64,000 bases of DNA, taken from positions 1,859,501-1,923,500 of the forward strand of contig NZ_CP095848.1 in NCBI RefSeq assembly GCF_023101345.1, read 5' to 3'. Shown piece by piece: positions 44,573 through 52,419 of the stretch. Under the pieces are notes generated by a model. That model made no database searches and had not been told where the DNA came from. It saw only the letters and a list, made by a program, of their open reading frames with translations. The stretch comes from Hymenobacter sublimis. Lineage in GTDB: Bacteria > Bacteroidota > Bacteroidia > Cytophagales > Hymenobacteraceae. Within the stretch, counting starts at the first letter, position 1; every line of letters begins with the position of its first letter. Position numbers and translations under genes: made by a program.

Positions 44573-44601
44573 CTTTATAATAAGTTTTTTAGCTCACTAC
44601 C

Positions 44602-46197
44602 TCACCTCCCTGAGCCGTCCCGGTCGAAGGCGTGGGAACGGACGCTGTGCTCGGTGCAGTCCTTGGTTTCTGGGCCGGGCTCAAGCACGTTGTTGCGTCT
44701 GGTGTCATAGAATTGGGTTCGTTTGCGCCAGCCAGCAACGCGGGAAGAATCCTGCAGCAGGTCGGAGTCGGGGCCGCCGTATACTTCCAGAATGGGGGAG
44801 CGGCGCACCCGGCCCGAAACCACAAACTCATCTTTCCCTTGCAGTCCGTGCAAAACTACCCTGTGGGTAGCGGCTGGGTTGAAGGTACGGCGGTAGAGTA
44901 GGGTAGGCTTGCGCTTGTCTTCGTCGTCGGGTAGCTGATACACTGAAACCACAGTAGCCGTGTCGTTGCGACGCTCCACTATAAACCGTTCGTTTTGGTC
45001 GGTGCCGGCTACTACCACCCGGTGAGCTTTCAGGCGGTAGAACTCCTCAGCGGCCTGGGGCAGCTTGGCCCGGCGCGCGCGCAAAGCGGCTTCCATAGCG
45101 GGGCCTTCCAACCGGTACACCTCTGGCGGCAAGCCTTGGCGCACGGCCCGCGTAATCACCTCATCCGTGAGCCTAGCCTGCAACTCCTGGGCCGTACGCT
45201 GATACGCCGCTTCGGGCACCACCGCTAGCGCACGCTCATCGATGAAGGAGGCGTTGCGAGTGTAGCCCTCAATGCTTTGGTACTGGGGCCGGAACGTGCG
45301 AAATTTGCTTACCAATTTGCTAGCCAGCCAGGATACGGCCCCATCATCAAACCGGAAAAACACCTGGTCCCGGTCTTGGGGCACTGGCCGCCACAGCACC
45401 CGGCCGTCGGGCTGGGCGTAGGCGGCCCAACTCCACTGGCCCTCGTGCCGGTCCCAGTCGCCCAGCCAAATATCAAGTAGGCGGGCCCGCAGAAACGCTT
45501 CCCCGTCGATTTGCTGGCGCGGGTTGGCGTACCGGGCGGCCAGCATGTCTTCTGATTCCTCCAGCGCCTGGGCACCAGCCACGGGCCCGGTAATGTTTTG
45601 TTTGCCCTCAAACTTCTCCTCCAGCAATACCACCTTACCCCGAAACCGCTCACTGGCAGCGCCCAAGCCGTTTTCATCGGGGCGCACGTAATAGGGCCGG
45701 GGAGTGGCGTGGGGCAAGCCCGCCGCTTCGGCCAGGGCCGGCACCACAAAGGCCCCGTAGGGCATGCCGGCGGAGGTAGCGTCGCGGACAGTCTTTAGAA
45801 TGAACCCTTGCCGAAGCACCTTGGGTAGCGTACGGTAGGGGTCCTTATCAATGGTGCGCAGGGCGTAGCTGCGGCCTGTTGGGGATACCAGCGTCATGCT
45901 GATGGTTTGAAAGCCCCCGCCGATTTTTCCGAAGGTTAATCCTCCTGGTACAACACTCTGCGGCTTAAATACGGGCAGCGTAACGGGCTGCACCCAGCTG
46001 AGCCGATGATGGCGGCCTAGCAGCCACCGACCCACTAGGCCCCGCTGGTAATGGCGACCCGCCGTTACACGCACGCTGTCAGCAGTGGAAGGCAGGGGGG
46101 TAGCGAAATCAGGGCGGGCATCGGGTTGAAAATAGGTTTCCCGGTTACAGGCAGCGGCCGTAAGTAGCAGCAGAAGGCTAGGGTAGCGTAGGTTCAT
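44602..46197 (-). CDS. Lipoprotein with atypical kinase-like core, paralogue 1
   Basis: 531 residues with lipobox LLTAAAC (Cys17). I read a kinase-like arrangement: SYALRTIDKD with Lys118 as a candidate ATP-lysine, VVLLEEKFEG, then LLDIWLGDWDRHEGQWSW with Asp249 of DRH as a candidate catalytic Asp, and PVPQDRDQVFFRFDDG with Asp275/277 as candidate metal ligands. The G-[ND]-x-D-R-H pattern is shared by HipA, PI4-kinase and Fam20-like secreted kinases. This is motif-level evidence only. The C-terminal ~120 residues contain a Gly/Asp turn (EVYGGPDSDLL) like a Ca-binding repeat. It is head-to-head with paralogue 2 at 46347. Confidence 0.7.
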   Translation of the reverse strand: MNLRYPSLLLLLTAAACNRETYFQPDARPDFATPLPSTADSVRVTAGRHYQRGLVGRWLLGRHHRLSWVQPVTLPVFKPQSVVPGGLTFGKIGGGFQTISMTLVSPTGRSYALRTIDKDPYRTLPKVLRQGFILKTVRDATSAGMPYGAFVVPALAEAAGLPHATPRPYYVRPDENGLGAASERFRGKVVLLEEKFEGKQNITGPVAGAQALEESEDMLAARYANPRQQIDGEAFLRARLLDIWLGDWDRHEGQWSWAAYAQPDGRVLWRPVPQDRDQVFFRFDDGAVSWLASKLVSKFRTFRPQYQSIEGYTRNASFIDERALAVVPEAAYQRTAQELQARLTDEVITRAVRQGLPPEVYRLEGPAMEAALRARRAKLPQAAEEFYRLKAHRVVVAGTDQNERFIVERRNDTATVVSVYQLPDDEDKRKPTLLYRRTFNPAATHRVVLHGLQGKDEFVVSGRVRRSPILEVYGGPDSDLLQDSSRVAGWRKRTQFYDTRRNNVLEPGPETKDCTEHSVRSHAFDRDGSGR

Positions 46198-46346
46198 GCG
46201 GGGTAAAAAGCGCGGCTAGGTTCCTTCAACGGAACCGCCGCGGAAAAGTACATGCTCCACGGTACAACCGCCACCAGGGAGTTTGCGCTATAAGGTCGGC
46301 CGCCCGATGTCGGGTAGCAGTTGTTGGTTTGTAATACTCCTCCTCC
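46198..46346. other. Divergent promoter region of the kinase-like pair
   Basis: About 150 bases between two head-to-head paralogous genes. It should carry both promoters. No -7 element stands out. Confidence 0.5.
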
Positions 46347-47951
46347 GTGCCCTGTTTTTCCTGCGTGTTTCTGCCCGTTGGCTTGCCGGCGGGCCTGCTG
46401 GCCGGCTTGTTGTTCGTTTCCTGTTCAGCTCCGGCCCAACGCGGTGCTTCCGGCTCGGCCCTCATTCTCCCCGACTCAACGGTAGTAGTGGCGGCGGGCC
46501 CTCACTACCAGCGCAGTGCATTGTACCGGTTTTTCTGGGGCACGCACTACCGGACCCTGTGGGCACTGCCCGTCACGGCCCGGGTGTTTAATCTGCGTAC
46601 GGCAGTACCGGGCGGCCTCACTCCCATTCGGGAAGGAGGCTCCTTCCAAACCAAAAACCTGCGCTTAGTGGACCGCAACGGCACGCAGTACGTGCTGCGC
46701 TCCGTGGATAAAGACGCCACCAAAGCCCTTCCCGAAGCCTTGCAGCAGGGGCCAATTGGGCGGCTGATGAAGGACCAAACCAGCGTCATCCACCCGTACG
46801 GTGCCTACATTGTGCCGCCGCTGGCCCAGGCAGCCGGGCTGTACTACACCAATCCGCGCCTCGTGTACGTGGCTGATGATCCGGCCCTGGGGGAGTTTCG
46901 GGAGGGTTTTGCCAATGCGTTGTATCTGTTTGAAGAACGCCCGGAGGGTGACCAACGGGCCGTCCGTAGCTTCGGTTTTTCGACCCAGGTAGTAAGCTCC
47001 CGCCAGGCCTTTACCAACCTGGTTACCAGCTCCCAGTTTCAGGTAGATGCGCGCCAGTACTTGCGCAGCCGCCTGTTTGATATGTGGCTGGGCGACTGGA
47101 GCCGGCGCGAAGATCAGTGGCGCTGGGCCAGCTTTCCGGCTCCCAATGGCCGCGTAGTGTACCGGGCTATTCCGCGCGACCGGGACCACGCCTTTTTTAA
47201 GTTTGATGACGGCCTGCTTACGCACATCATCGGCTGGGTGAAATCTAACTACCAGAGCTTCCACGAGAAAATCCGCCTGGCCGACGTAGAAGGGCTTAAC
47301 CGTGCAGCGCGGCCCATGGATAAGTCGCTGCTAGCCTACCTGGATCAGCAGGACTTCCATCAGATTGCGGATTCCCTGCGCGGTGCTCTTTCCGACGATG
47401 TAATCAACCAGTCCTTGGCCGTGTGGCCCCAGGAGGTCCAGCAGCTGGCGGCCCCTGAGTTTCGCCATAAGCTCCGCAGCCGCCGGGAACAGCTCCCGGC
47501 CGTGGCAGCCAAGTTCTACGCCTTACTGGCCCAGGACGTAGAGTTGCCAGGTACGGATGAGGCTGAGCGCTTTGTGGTAGAAGCCATAGGGCCCCGGCAG
47601 GTGCGGGTGCAGGTTTTTCGGCTTACTCCGCAGGGCGCTACCTTGCTGCATCAGCGCCTATTTACCAGCCCCCAAACCCGCTCCATCAAGCTGTTTGGCC
47701 TCGGGGGAAATGATGCGTTTGAATTGCGCGGCCAGCCTGACTCGCGCTTCCAGATTGAGGTATACGATGGCGCGGGCCAGGATTTAGTGGAGGCTACTCC
47801 GGCCCCACGTCGTTCGCGCAGCCGCCTCACCATCTACGAGAGTGGCGACGGTAACACGCTACGGGTTGGCAAAACCGACGTCGAAAAATACCGGCCCCAT
47901 GCCGATGAGTTTGATGCTGCCGGCTGGCTACTACGTCATCGGTTGTATTAG
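46347..47951 (+). CDS. Lipoprotein with degenerate kinase-like core, paralogue 2
   Basis: 534 residues from a GTG at 46347, with lipobox LLFVSC (Cys26). It is colinear with the protein at 44602: YVLRSVDKDATKALP (Lys122), LYLFEERPEG, LFDMWLGDWSRREDQWRW and AIPRDRDHAFFKFDDG. The DRH Asp of paralogue 1 is replaced by Ser252 (GDWSRR), so it may be catalytically dead while the downstream metal-binding-type Asp residues remain. The C-terminus has FGLGGNDAFELRG and EVYDGAGQD, Ca-binding-like turns. An active plus inactive pair is the simplest reading, but the fold is unproven. Confidence 0.7.
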   Translation: MPCFSCVFLPVGLPAGLLAGLLFVSCSAPAQRGASGSALILPDSTVVVAAGPHYQRSALYRFFWGTHYRTLWALPVTARVFNLRTAVPGGLTPIREGGSFQTKNLRLVDRNGTQYVLRSVDKDATKALPEALQQGPIGRLMKDQTSVIHPYGAYIVPPLAQAAGLYYTNPRLVYVADDPALGEFREGFANALYLFEERPEGDQRAVRSFGFSTQVVSSRQAFTNLVTSSQFQVDARQYLRSRLFDMWLGDWSRREDQWRWASFPAPNGRVVYRAIPRDRDHAFFKFDDGLLTHIIGWVKSNYQSFHEKIRLADVEGLNRAARPMDKSLLAYLDQQDFHQIADSLRGALSDDVINQSLAVWPQEVQQLAAPEFRHKLRSRREQLPAVAAKFYALLAQDVELPGTDEAERFVVEAIGPRQVRVQVFRLTPQGATLLHQRLFTSPQTRSIKLFGLGGNDAFELRGQPDSRFQIEVYDGAGQDLVEATPAPRRSRSRLTIYESGDGNTLRVGKTDVEKYRPHADEFDAAGWLLRHRLY

Positions 47952-47981
47952 GTAAGACAGCACTCCGGAAGCGGTTGAAAC

Positions 47982-48422
47982 TTAAGGCGCCGAATTGGTT
48001 ACCGTTGGCGTACACACGCGGTGGAGCCACTGCATAGCGGTGCCTTCATCCCCGAATAATTGCAAATGATAGCCCTGAGTAGGTAGCGGCTGGCGCTGGG
48101 CTAGAGCCACCAGTGGGGCGGCCGGGCCGCCCGTGTCCTGCCAGGTGGCAGACACCAAGCAAGCCACATACACGACCGAGCCTAGATCTTGAGACAACGT
48201 AGGCAGAAAACTGGTTGCCAGCCAGTCTGCCATTTGCTCGTCCGATAGCGCCCGCCGCCGCGAATCAACCAGCCAGCACGTGGCCCCGTGGTGGCGGGCA
48301 GTGGCCAACGCTTCCTGGTAGCCTTGTTGTAGCTCGTGCTGCGAAATTTCGCGCAGCCAGCGTACAATCAATACGTGCAGATCAGGCCGAAATAAGATGC
48401 TCAGAGCAGGAGAAGAGTGCAT
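47982..48422 (-). CDS. STAS/SEC14-like small protein, paralogue 3
   Basis: 146 residues from ATG 48422 (MHSSPALSILFRPDLHVLIV); codons further upstream lack coding character. It has the features of the pair at 1314 and 1822: a strand (LHVLIVRWLR), a helix (HELQQGYQEALATARHHG), TCWLVDSRRRALSDEQMADW, a strand (VVYVACLV) and a C-terminal MQWLHRVC nearly identical to EEWLHRVC of the protein at 1822. It probably belongs to the same family. It is convergent with the kinase-like paralogue 2, with only 30 nt between the stops. Confidence 0.6.
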   Translation of the reverse strand: MHSSPALSILFRPDLHVLIVRWLREISQHELQQGYQEALATARHHGATCWLVDSRRRALSDEQMADWLATSFLPTLSQDLGSVVYVACLVSATWQDTGGPAAPLVALAQRQPLPTQGYHLQLFGDEGTAMQWLHRVCTPTVTNSAP

Positions 48423-48678
48423 AAGTGCTGCTGCTACGCAGGCCCACTCGAAAAGTTTTAACCTACTTCGGTCATTGCGCCACCGCACCGCCAACAGCAT
48501 GCCCGCCGCCACAGTTAAAGGCCCTATGAAGCCTTCTGAGGTTCTTATTGCGCCCACATACGATACTTAAGCAAGCCGCGCATACGAGCCGTTTATCAAT
48601 AGGCGGCCTGCTATTTGCCGAAAAGGGCGCGGTGTGTGCCCTTAAAATGAGAGGGGGTAGCCTTGCCCGTTGAGGCAA
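48423..48678. other. Intergenic region
   Basis: About 255 bases upstream of the third STAS-like gene and downstream of the exonuclease gene. I see no RNA gene, strong hairpin or repeat. Confidence 0.4.
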
Positions 48679-50190
48679 TTAGGCTGCGGCTTTGAAAATC
48701 TTGACCTTATCCTTGTGCTTGGTCCGGAGGTACTGCCGGATAATCTGCTGCACGTCCTTGTTGTCGTTGTAGCGGGTAATGGCCTCCTTAAAATCCGTCA
48801 GTTTGCGGGCCGTGAAGGTTTCATCTACGTAGCCAAAGCCCAGGTAGCGCCCATTTTCTACCACCACAATACTCTTCTCGTCAGCCCGACGGCCCAGCCC
48901 CGTAATCACGAAGGAGCCGTGCTCGTAGGTAAACGACTCGATGGCGGCCTCTACTCGCTCGTTGTACTCCTCCGCCGGCTCCAGCCCTATACAGGCACCT
49001 TTGCAGCGGTGTACTTGGTAATCAAAGCAGGAGCCGGTGGTTTTGTACAGGTCGCAGAGCTTCTGGCAGAGGTTGAACTTGGCGACCTTGTGAAATAGGA
49101 AGCCTTTGGCTTTATACTGGTTACCCAGCGCAATCAGGGGATGAGATTCCGCGTGGTCATCGGCGCGGCCATAGTAGAGGTGCTTGTACCCGTTTTCATC
49201 CGTGCGTAGGAAAATACCGGCCGGAAACACCGAGCGACGCTGAGCCCGGTTGTAGAGCGGCTTCATGCGCTTGATTTCGTGCGACTCATAAAGCAGGGCT
49301 ACCAGCTCGGAGCCGGTCAGCTCCCAGGTAATATCCGAAATGGAGTTCTTGAACTCGATGCTCTTGCGCGACTTGTAGTCGACGGCGAAGTGCTGCTGAA
49401 TCCGCTTGTAGATGTTAATGCTCTTGCCCACATAAATCACCTCGCCCTGCTCATCATGAAAATAGTACACGCCGGCTTCCTGGGGTAGGCTGGCTACTTT
49501 TTCGGGGGTGATGTTGGGCGGTAACAAGGCCGTTCGGATGGCATCCTGCACGGCCTTGATTTTGCGGGCTGAGGGCTGCTTGGTGGTAGCGGCGGCACTG
49601 CCATTTCTGGGGCGGTTGCCCGCCGGAGCGTTGGCGTCCACGGCCGCCAGTGTATCGGCCGGGCTCAGGCCTGGGGCCGTGAGGGCTTCTTCCTGCTGGC
49701 TAATTTTGAGCAAGCGGCCAAACAGAATGGCCGTGGCCGCGGCGTCGCCGGTAGCCCGGTGCCGGTCGTTGAGCGGAATCCCGATGTTCTGGCAGAGCTT
49801 GCCCAAACTGTAGCTAGGCTGCCCCGGCATCAGGGAGCGGCTTAAGCGTACCGTGCACAGCGTTTTGCGGGAGTAGTTGTAGCCCAAATCCGCAAACTCC
49901 TTTTTCAGAAAAGAATAGTCGAAGCGTACATTATGCGCCACAAACACGCAGCCCTCCGTAATCTCGACGATCCGGCGCGCTACCTCATGAAACTTAGGCG
50001 CGTCGCGCACCATATCATCCGTAATGCCCGTGAGCTGGGTAATGAAAAACGGGATGGGCCGGCCGGGGTTCAACAGGGTGCTGAACTCATCCACTACCTT
50101 CTCACCGTCGTGAATGTAGATGGCTATTTCCGTGATGCGGTCCTGCGCGGGCTGCCCTCCGGTAGTTTCAAGGTCGATGATGGCGTACAA
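48679..50190 (-). CDS. DEDDh 3'-5' exonuclease fused to GIY-YIG nuclease (UvrC-like)
   Basis: 503 residues from a TTG at 50190 (reads MYAIIDLETTGG). Residues about 1-175 are an exonuclease domain of DnaQ type: Asp6/Glu8 in DLETTGG, HNVRFDYSFLKKEF and HRATGDAAATAIL (DEDDh His). After a linker, residues about 235-320 are a GIY-YIG domain (GVYYFHDEQGEVIYVGKS, IYKRIQQHF, LVALLYESHEIKRMKPLYN). The C-terminal part has LCDLYKTTGSCFDYQVHRCKGACIG, the Cys cluster of UvrC. The fusion suggests proofreading-type plus incision activities in repair, like Cho/UvrC-family enzymes in Bacteroidota. Confidence 0.93.
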   Translation of the reverse strand: MYAIIDLETTGGQPAQDRITEIAIYIHDGEKVVDEFSTLLNPGRPIPFFITQLTGITDDMVRDAPKFHEVARRIVEITEGCVFVAHNVRFDYSFLKKEFADLGYNYSRKTLCTVRLSRSLMPGQPSYSLGKLCQNIGIPLNDRHRATGDAAATAILFGRLLKISQQEEALTAPGLSPADTLAAVDANAPAGNRPRNGSAAATTKQPSARKIKAVQDAIRTALLPPNITPEKVASLPQEAGVYYFHDEQGEVIYVGKSINIYKRIQQHFAVDYKSRKSIEFKNSISDITWELTGSELVALLYESHEIKRMKPLYNRAQRRSVFPAGIFLRTDENGYKHLYYGRADDHAESHPLIALGNQYKAKGFLFHKVAKFNLCQKLCDLYKTTGSCFDYQVHRCKGACIGLEPAEEYNERVEAAIESFTYEHGSFVITGLGRRADEKSIVVVENGRYLGFGYVDETFTARKLTDFKEAITRYNDNKDVQQIIRQYLRTKHKDKVKIFKAAA

Positions 50191-50308
50191 ACGAGAAGCG
50201 GATTCGGGTAAACAAACGTGCTAATGCTATTGGTAACAAAGATACGCCCCCGGAAGGTTGCAACGCCGGGTTGCCTTCCCGAAGCGGCTTCTGGCTCAGC
50301 CTTAAAAG

Positions 50309-50339
50309 CAGAAAGCCTACCAAGGTGGTAGGCTTTCTG
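50309..50339 (-). terminator. Terminator after the PA2169-like gene
   Basis: Arms CAGAAAGCCTACCA/TGGTAGGCTTTCTG, 14 bp, with a 3-nt loop. T-rich on the minus side. Confidence 0.88.
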
Positions 50340-50361
50340 ACAAAAGAAATTTGCTAATGGC

Positions 50362-50832
50362 TTAGCGGGTGCCTTTCTGCTGGGTAATCCAGTTTTTAGC
50401 CGACAGGATTTCGCTGTGCTGCTTCTGAATTACAGTGCGGGCTTCGGCGGGCAGGTTCTGCGATTTCATAGCCGTTTCATACGACTGCAGTGCCACGGCA
50501 TCACCCGTTTCGCACTCGCCAAGAATAGCCGAGTCGTCCTGGCCCGTAATGGCCGATTTGATGTTGATCCAGCCGCGGTGTACGGCAGCGGCGGCGTCGG
50601 CTACTAGGCCTTCAACCGTGTTGCCTTCTTCCGTGTTGATGCCGTACTGCTGGGCATGCTGGGAAAGCTCGGAAGCAAACTGGGCCCGCTGCTGGCTGAA
50701 TTGGCTGAACTTAGCCTTCAAGTCGCTGCTGCTGGCGCCTTCGGCGGCTTCCTGATAGCCTTTCGCGGCGGTTTTGTTGATTTCTACGAGGTCGTTGTAA
50801 GCGCGGGCGGCGTCGCCGGTTATAGTGGCCAT
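50362..50832 (-). CDS. PA2169-family four-helix-bundle protein
   Basis: 156 residues from ATG 50832 (MATITGDAARAYNDLVEINK); upstream codons look non-coding. It has the PA2169 (DUF2383) layout: two helix pairs including GYQEAAEGASSSDLKAKFSQFSQQRAQFASELSQHAQ and GECETGDAVALQSYETAMKSQNLPAEARTVIQKQHSEI, with conserved Glu and His that suggest a ferritin-like di-iron fold. Function is unproven; relatives are stress-associated. Its own terminator is present. Confidence 0.9.
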   Translation of the reverse strand: MATITGDAARAYNDLVEINKTAAKGYQEAAEGASSSDLKAKFSQFSQQRAQFASELSQHAQQYGINTEEGNTVEGLVADAAAAVHRGWINIKSAITGQDDSAILGECETGDAVALQSYETAMKSQNLPAEARTVIQKQHSEILSAKNWITQQKGTR

Positions 50833-50987
50833 GATGAAGCGTTTTAAATGAATGGTAGGGAAAGAGAAATGCTGCCGGGTAGGCAACACATGGGCTTTTA
50901 TACCCTTCCCGCCCCGTGGAGGTTGCCTAAGCAGGATTATAAAATTTCGGTCTTGAGGCGCTACCTGCGCGTTTCAGCTAAAAAAAA

Positions 50988-51013
50988 TCCCCGTTAGCTT
51001 CAGCCAACGGGGA
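50988..51013 (-). terminator. Terminator after the AI-2E-family transporter gene
   Basis: TCCCCGTT/AACGGGGA stem with a 10-nt loop, then a long T run on the minus strand. Confidence 0.85.
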
Positions 51014-51042
51014 AAGGGTAGGAGCCTCAATAGGTGAGCTAC

Positions 51043-52227
51043 TTAGGCTGCTTTGCCCGTAACGCGCCCCCACAGTCGGCCCAGGAAGCCGGGCTGCTTC
51101 TCGCCAGGCTTCGTAGAATCGTCGCCTTCGGCCGTGTCGCCGAGCAGGAAGCCCCAGGGCTCCGTCACTTTGTTGGCATCCAGCACTACCTTGATAACGG
51201 CCATAATCGGAATGCTCAGAATCATGCCGGGCGTGCCCCAGAGCTCGTTGCCCAAAATCAGGGCCAGAATGGCAGCCAGCGGGTTGATGCTTACCTGCGA
51301 ACCAGTAATCATGGGCGTGATAAAGTTGCCTTCCAGGAACTGCACCACCACAAACACGCCAATGACCAGCGCGGCCTGCACCACCGAGCCGGTTTCTACC
51401 AGGGTGATAATAGCCGGGATGGTCGCCCCAATCATGATGCCGATGTAGGGAATAACGGCCAGCACCGAGGCAAAAATGGCGAAGAAGATGGCAAACTTAA
51501 CCCCCAGCGCTACCAGCCCGATACCGTTTAGCACGGCCACAATGAGAATAACCTTCACCAAACCCGAAATGTAGGCCTGCACGACCGTCTGGATGCTGTC
51601 CACGGTGTGCAGCACCGCCGTACGCTTATCGGGAGCTACGAAGCGGAACATGAACTGCCGCAGATGGTCGCGGTAGAGCAGCAGACAGAAGATGTAAATA
51701 AACACCTGCAGAATATTGCTCAGGGCCGCCGTGGTAGTGTTGAGCGTAGTACCCAGATACGTACCACCCGACTTCTTCAGAGCCTTCATCGTCGACTCCT
51801 TCACGTCTTCAATGCTCATGGGTTGGTAGCCGAACCGCTGGTGAGCCCACTCCTGCGCCGTGTTGAAGAACTCCATGGTTTTGGCCTGCAGCTTGGGAAT
51901 CTCGGTTTTAAACTGAGTTAGTTGGGAGCCAAACCCGAGCACGAAGCCCGCAAAAATCAGTACCAGCAGCAGCAAGCACAGGATGATGGCCAGCACCCGA
52001 GGCAGGCCCCGCAGCTCCAGCCACCGGCAGATGGGCAGCAACAGCAGGGCAAAAACGCCCGAGAAAACCAGTGGCAGCAGCACGTCGTCGAGTACGCGCA
52101 GGGTGTACACCAGCAGCACGGCCCCTATCATAAGAAAGGCAAACTGAACCACGGGGGCTTGCTTTACCTCCTGGCTGGGCTTATGGCCCGAAGGAGGCAA
52201 ATGATGTTGGGTAGCGGGAGGAAACAT
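51043..52227 (-). CDS. AI-2E-family transporter
   Basis: 394 residues with about eight hydrophobic segments. A first pair of helices (FAFLMIGAVLLVYTLRVLDDVLLPLVFSGVFALLLLP) is followed by a helical segment with an amphipathic stretch, and then a conserved block with LVALGVKFAIFFAIFASVLAVIPYIGIMIGATIPA, FVVVQFLEGNFITPMITGSQVSINPLAAILALILGNELWG and GMILSIPIMAVIKVV. These are the hallmarks of the AI-2E (PerM/TqsA) family. Substrates include autoinducer-2 or ions; here unknown. A His-rich N-terminus (QHHLPPSGH) precedes the first helix. Confidence 0.92.
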   Translation of the reverse strand: MFPPATQHHLPPSGHKPSQEVKQAPVVQFAFLMIGAVLLVYTLRVLDDVLLPLVFSGVFALLLLPICRWLELRGLPRVLAIILCLLLLVLIFAGFVLGFGSQLTQFKTEIPKLQAKTMEFFNTAQEWAHQRFGYQPMSIEDVKESTMKALKKSGGTYLGTTLNTTTAALSNILQVFIYIFCLLLYRDHLRQFMFRFVAPDKRTAVLHTVDSIQTVVQAYISGLVKVILIVAVLNGIGLVALGVKFAIFFAIFASVLAVIPYIGIMIGATIPAIITLVETGSVVQAALVIGVFVVVQFLEGNFITPMITGSQVSINPLAAILALILGNELWGTPGMILSIPIMAVIKVVLDANKVTEPWGFLLGDTAEGDDSTKPGEKQPGFLGRLWGRVTGKAA

Positions 52228-52315
52228 ATTGCTAAAAAAATTGGTAAGCCAAACAGATTGGGAGTGAAGGTAGTGGCCAATGTTGGCCGTTTTTGTGGGA
52301 ACAAACCCTGTTAAA

Positions 52316-52348
52316 TTGGGGTTGATACGGGGAATTTTGCTAACTTCG
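52316..52348 (+). promoter_or_regulatory. Likely promoter for parE
   Basis: TTG at 52316-52318 and TAACTTCG at 52341-52348, 22 nt apart, approximate the -33 and -7 (TAnnTTTG) elements, 72 nt before the parE ATG. Confidence 0.5.
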
Positions 52349-52419
52349 CTAGCGAAAGAAAGACGCGGAAAAGGCCAATTTTCTGCGTTATTTTACCTCA
52401 AATTTGATTACCCGATTTC

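Noticed and set aside
48423..48557. N-terminal extension of the third STAS-like gene
   Set aside because: Composition differs from the family and the ATG at 48422 gives the same length as the two paralogues.
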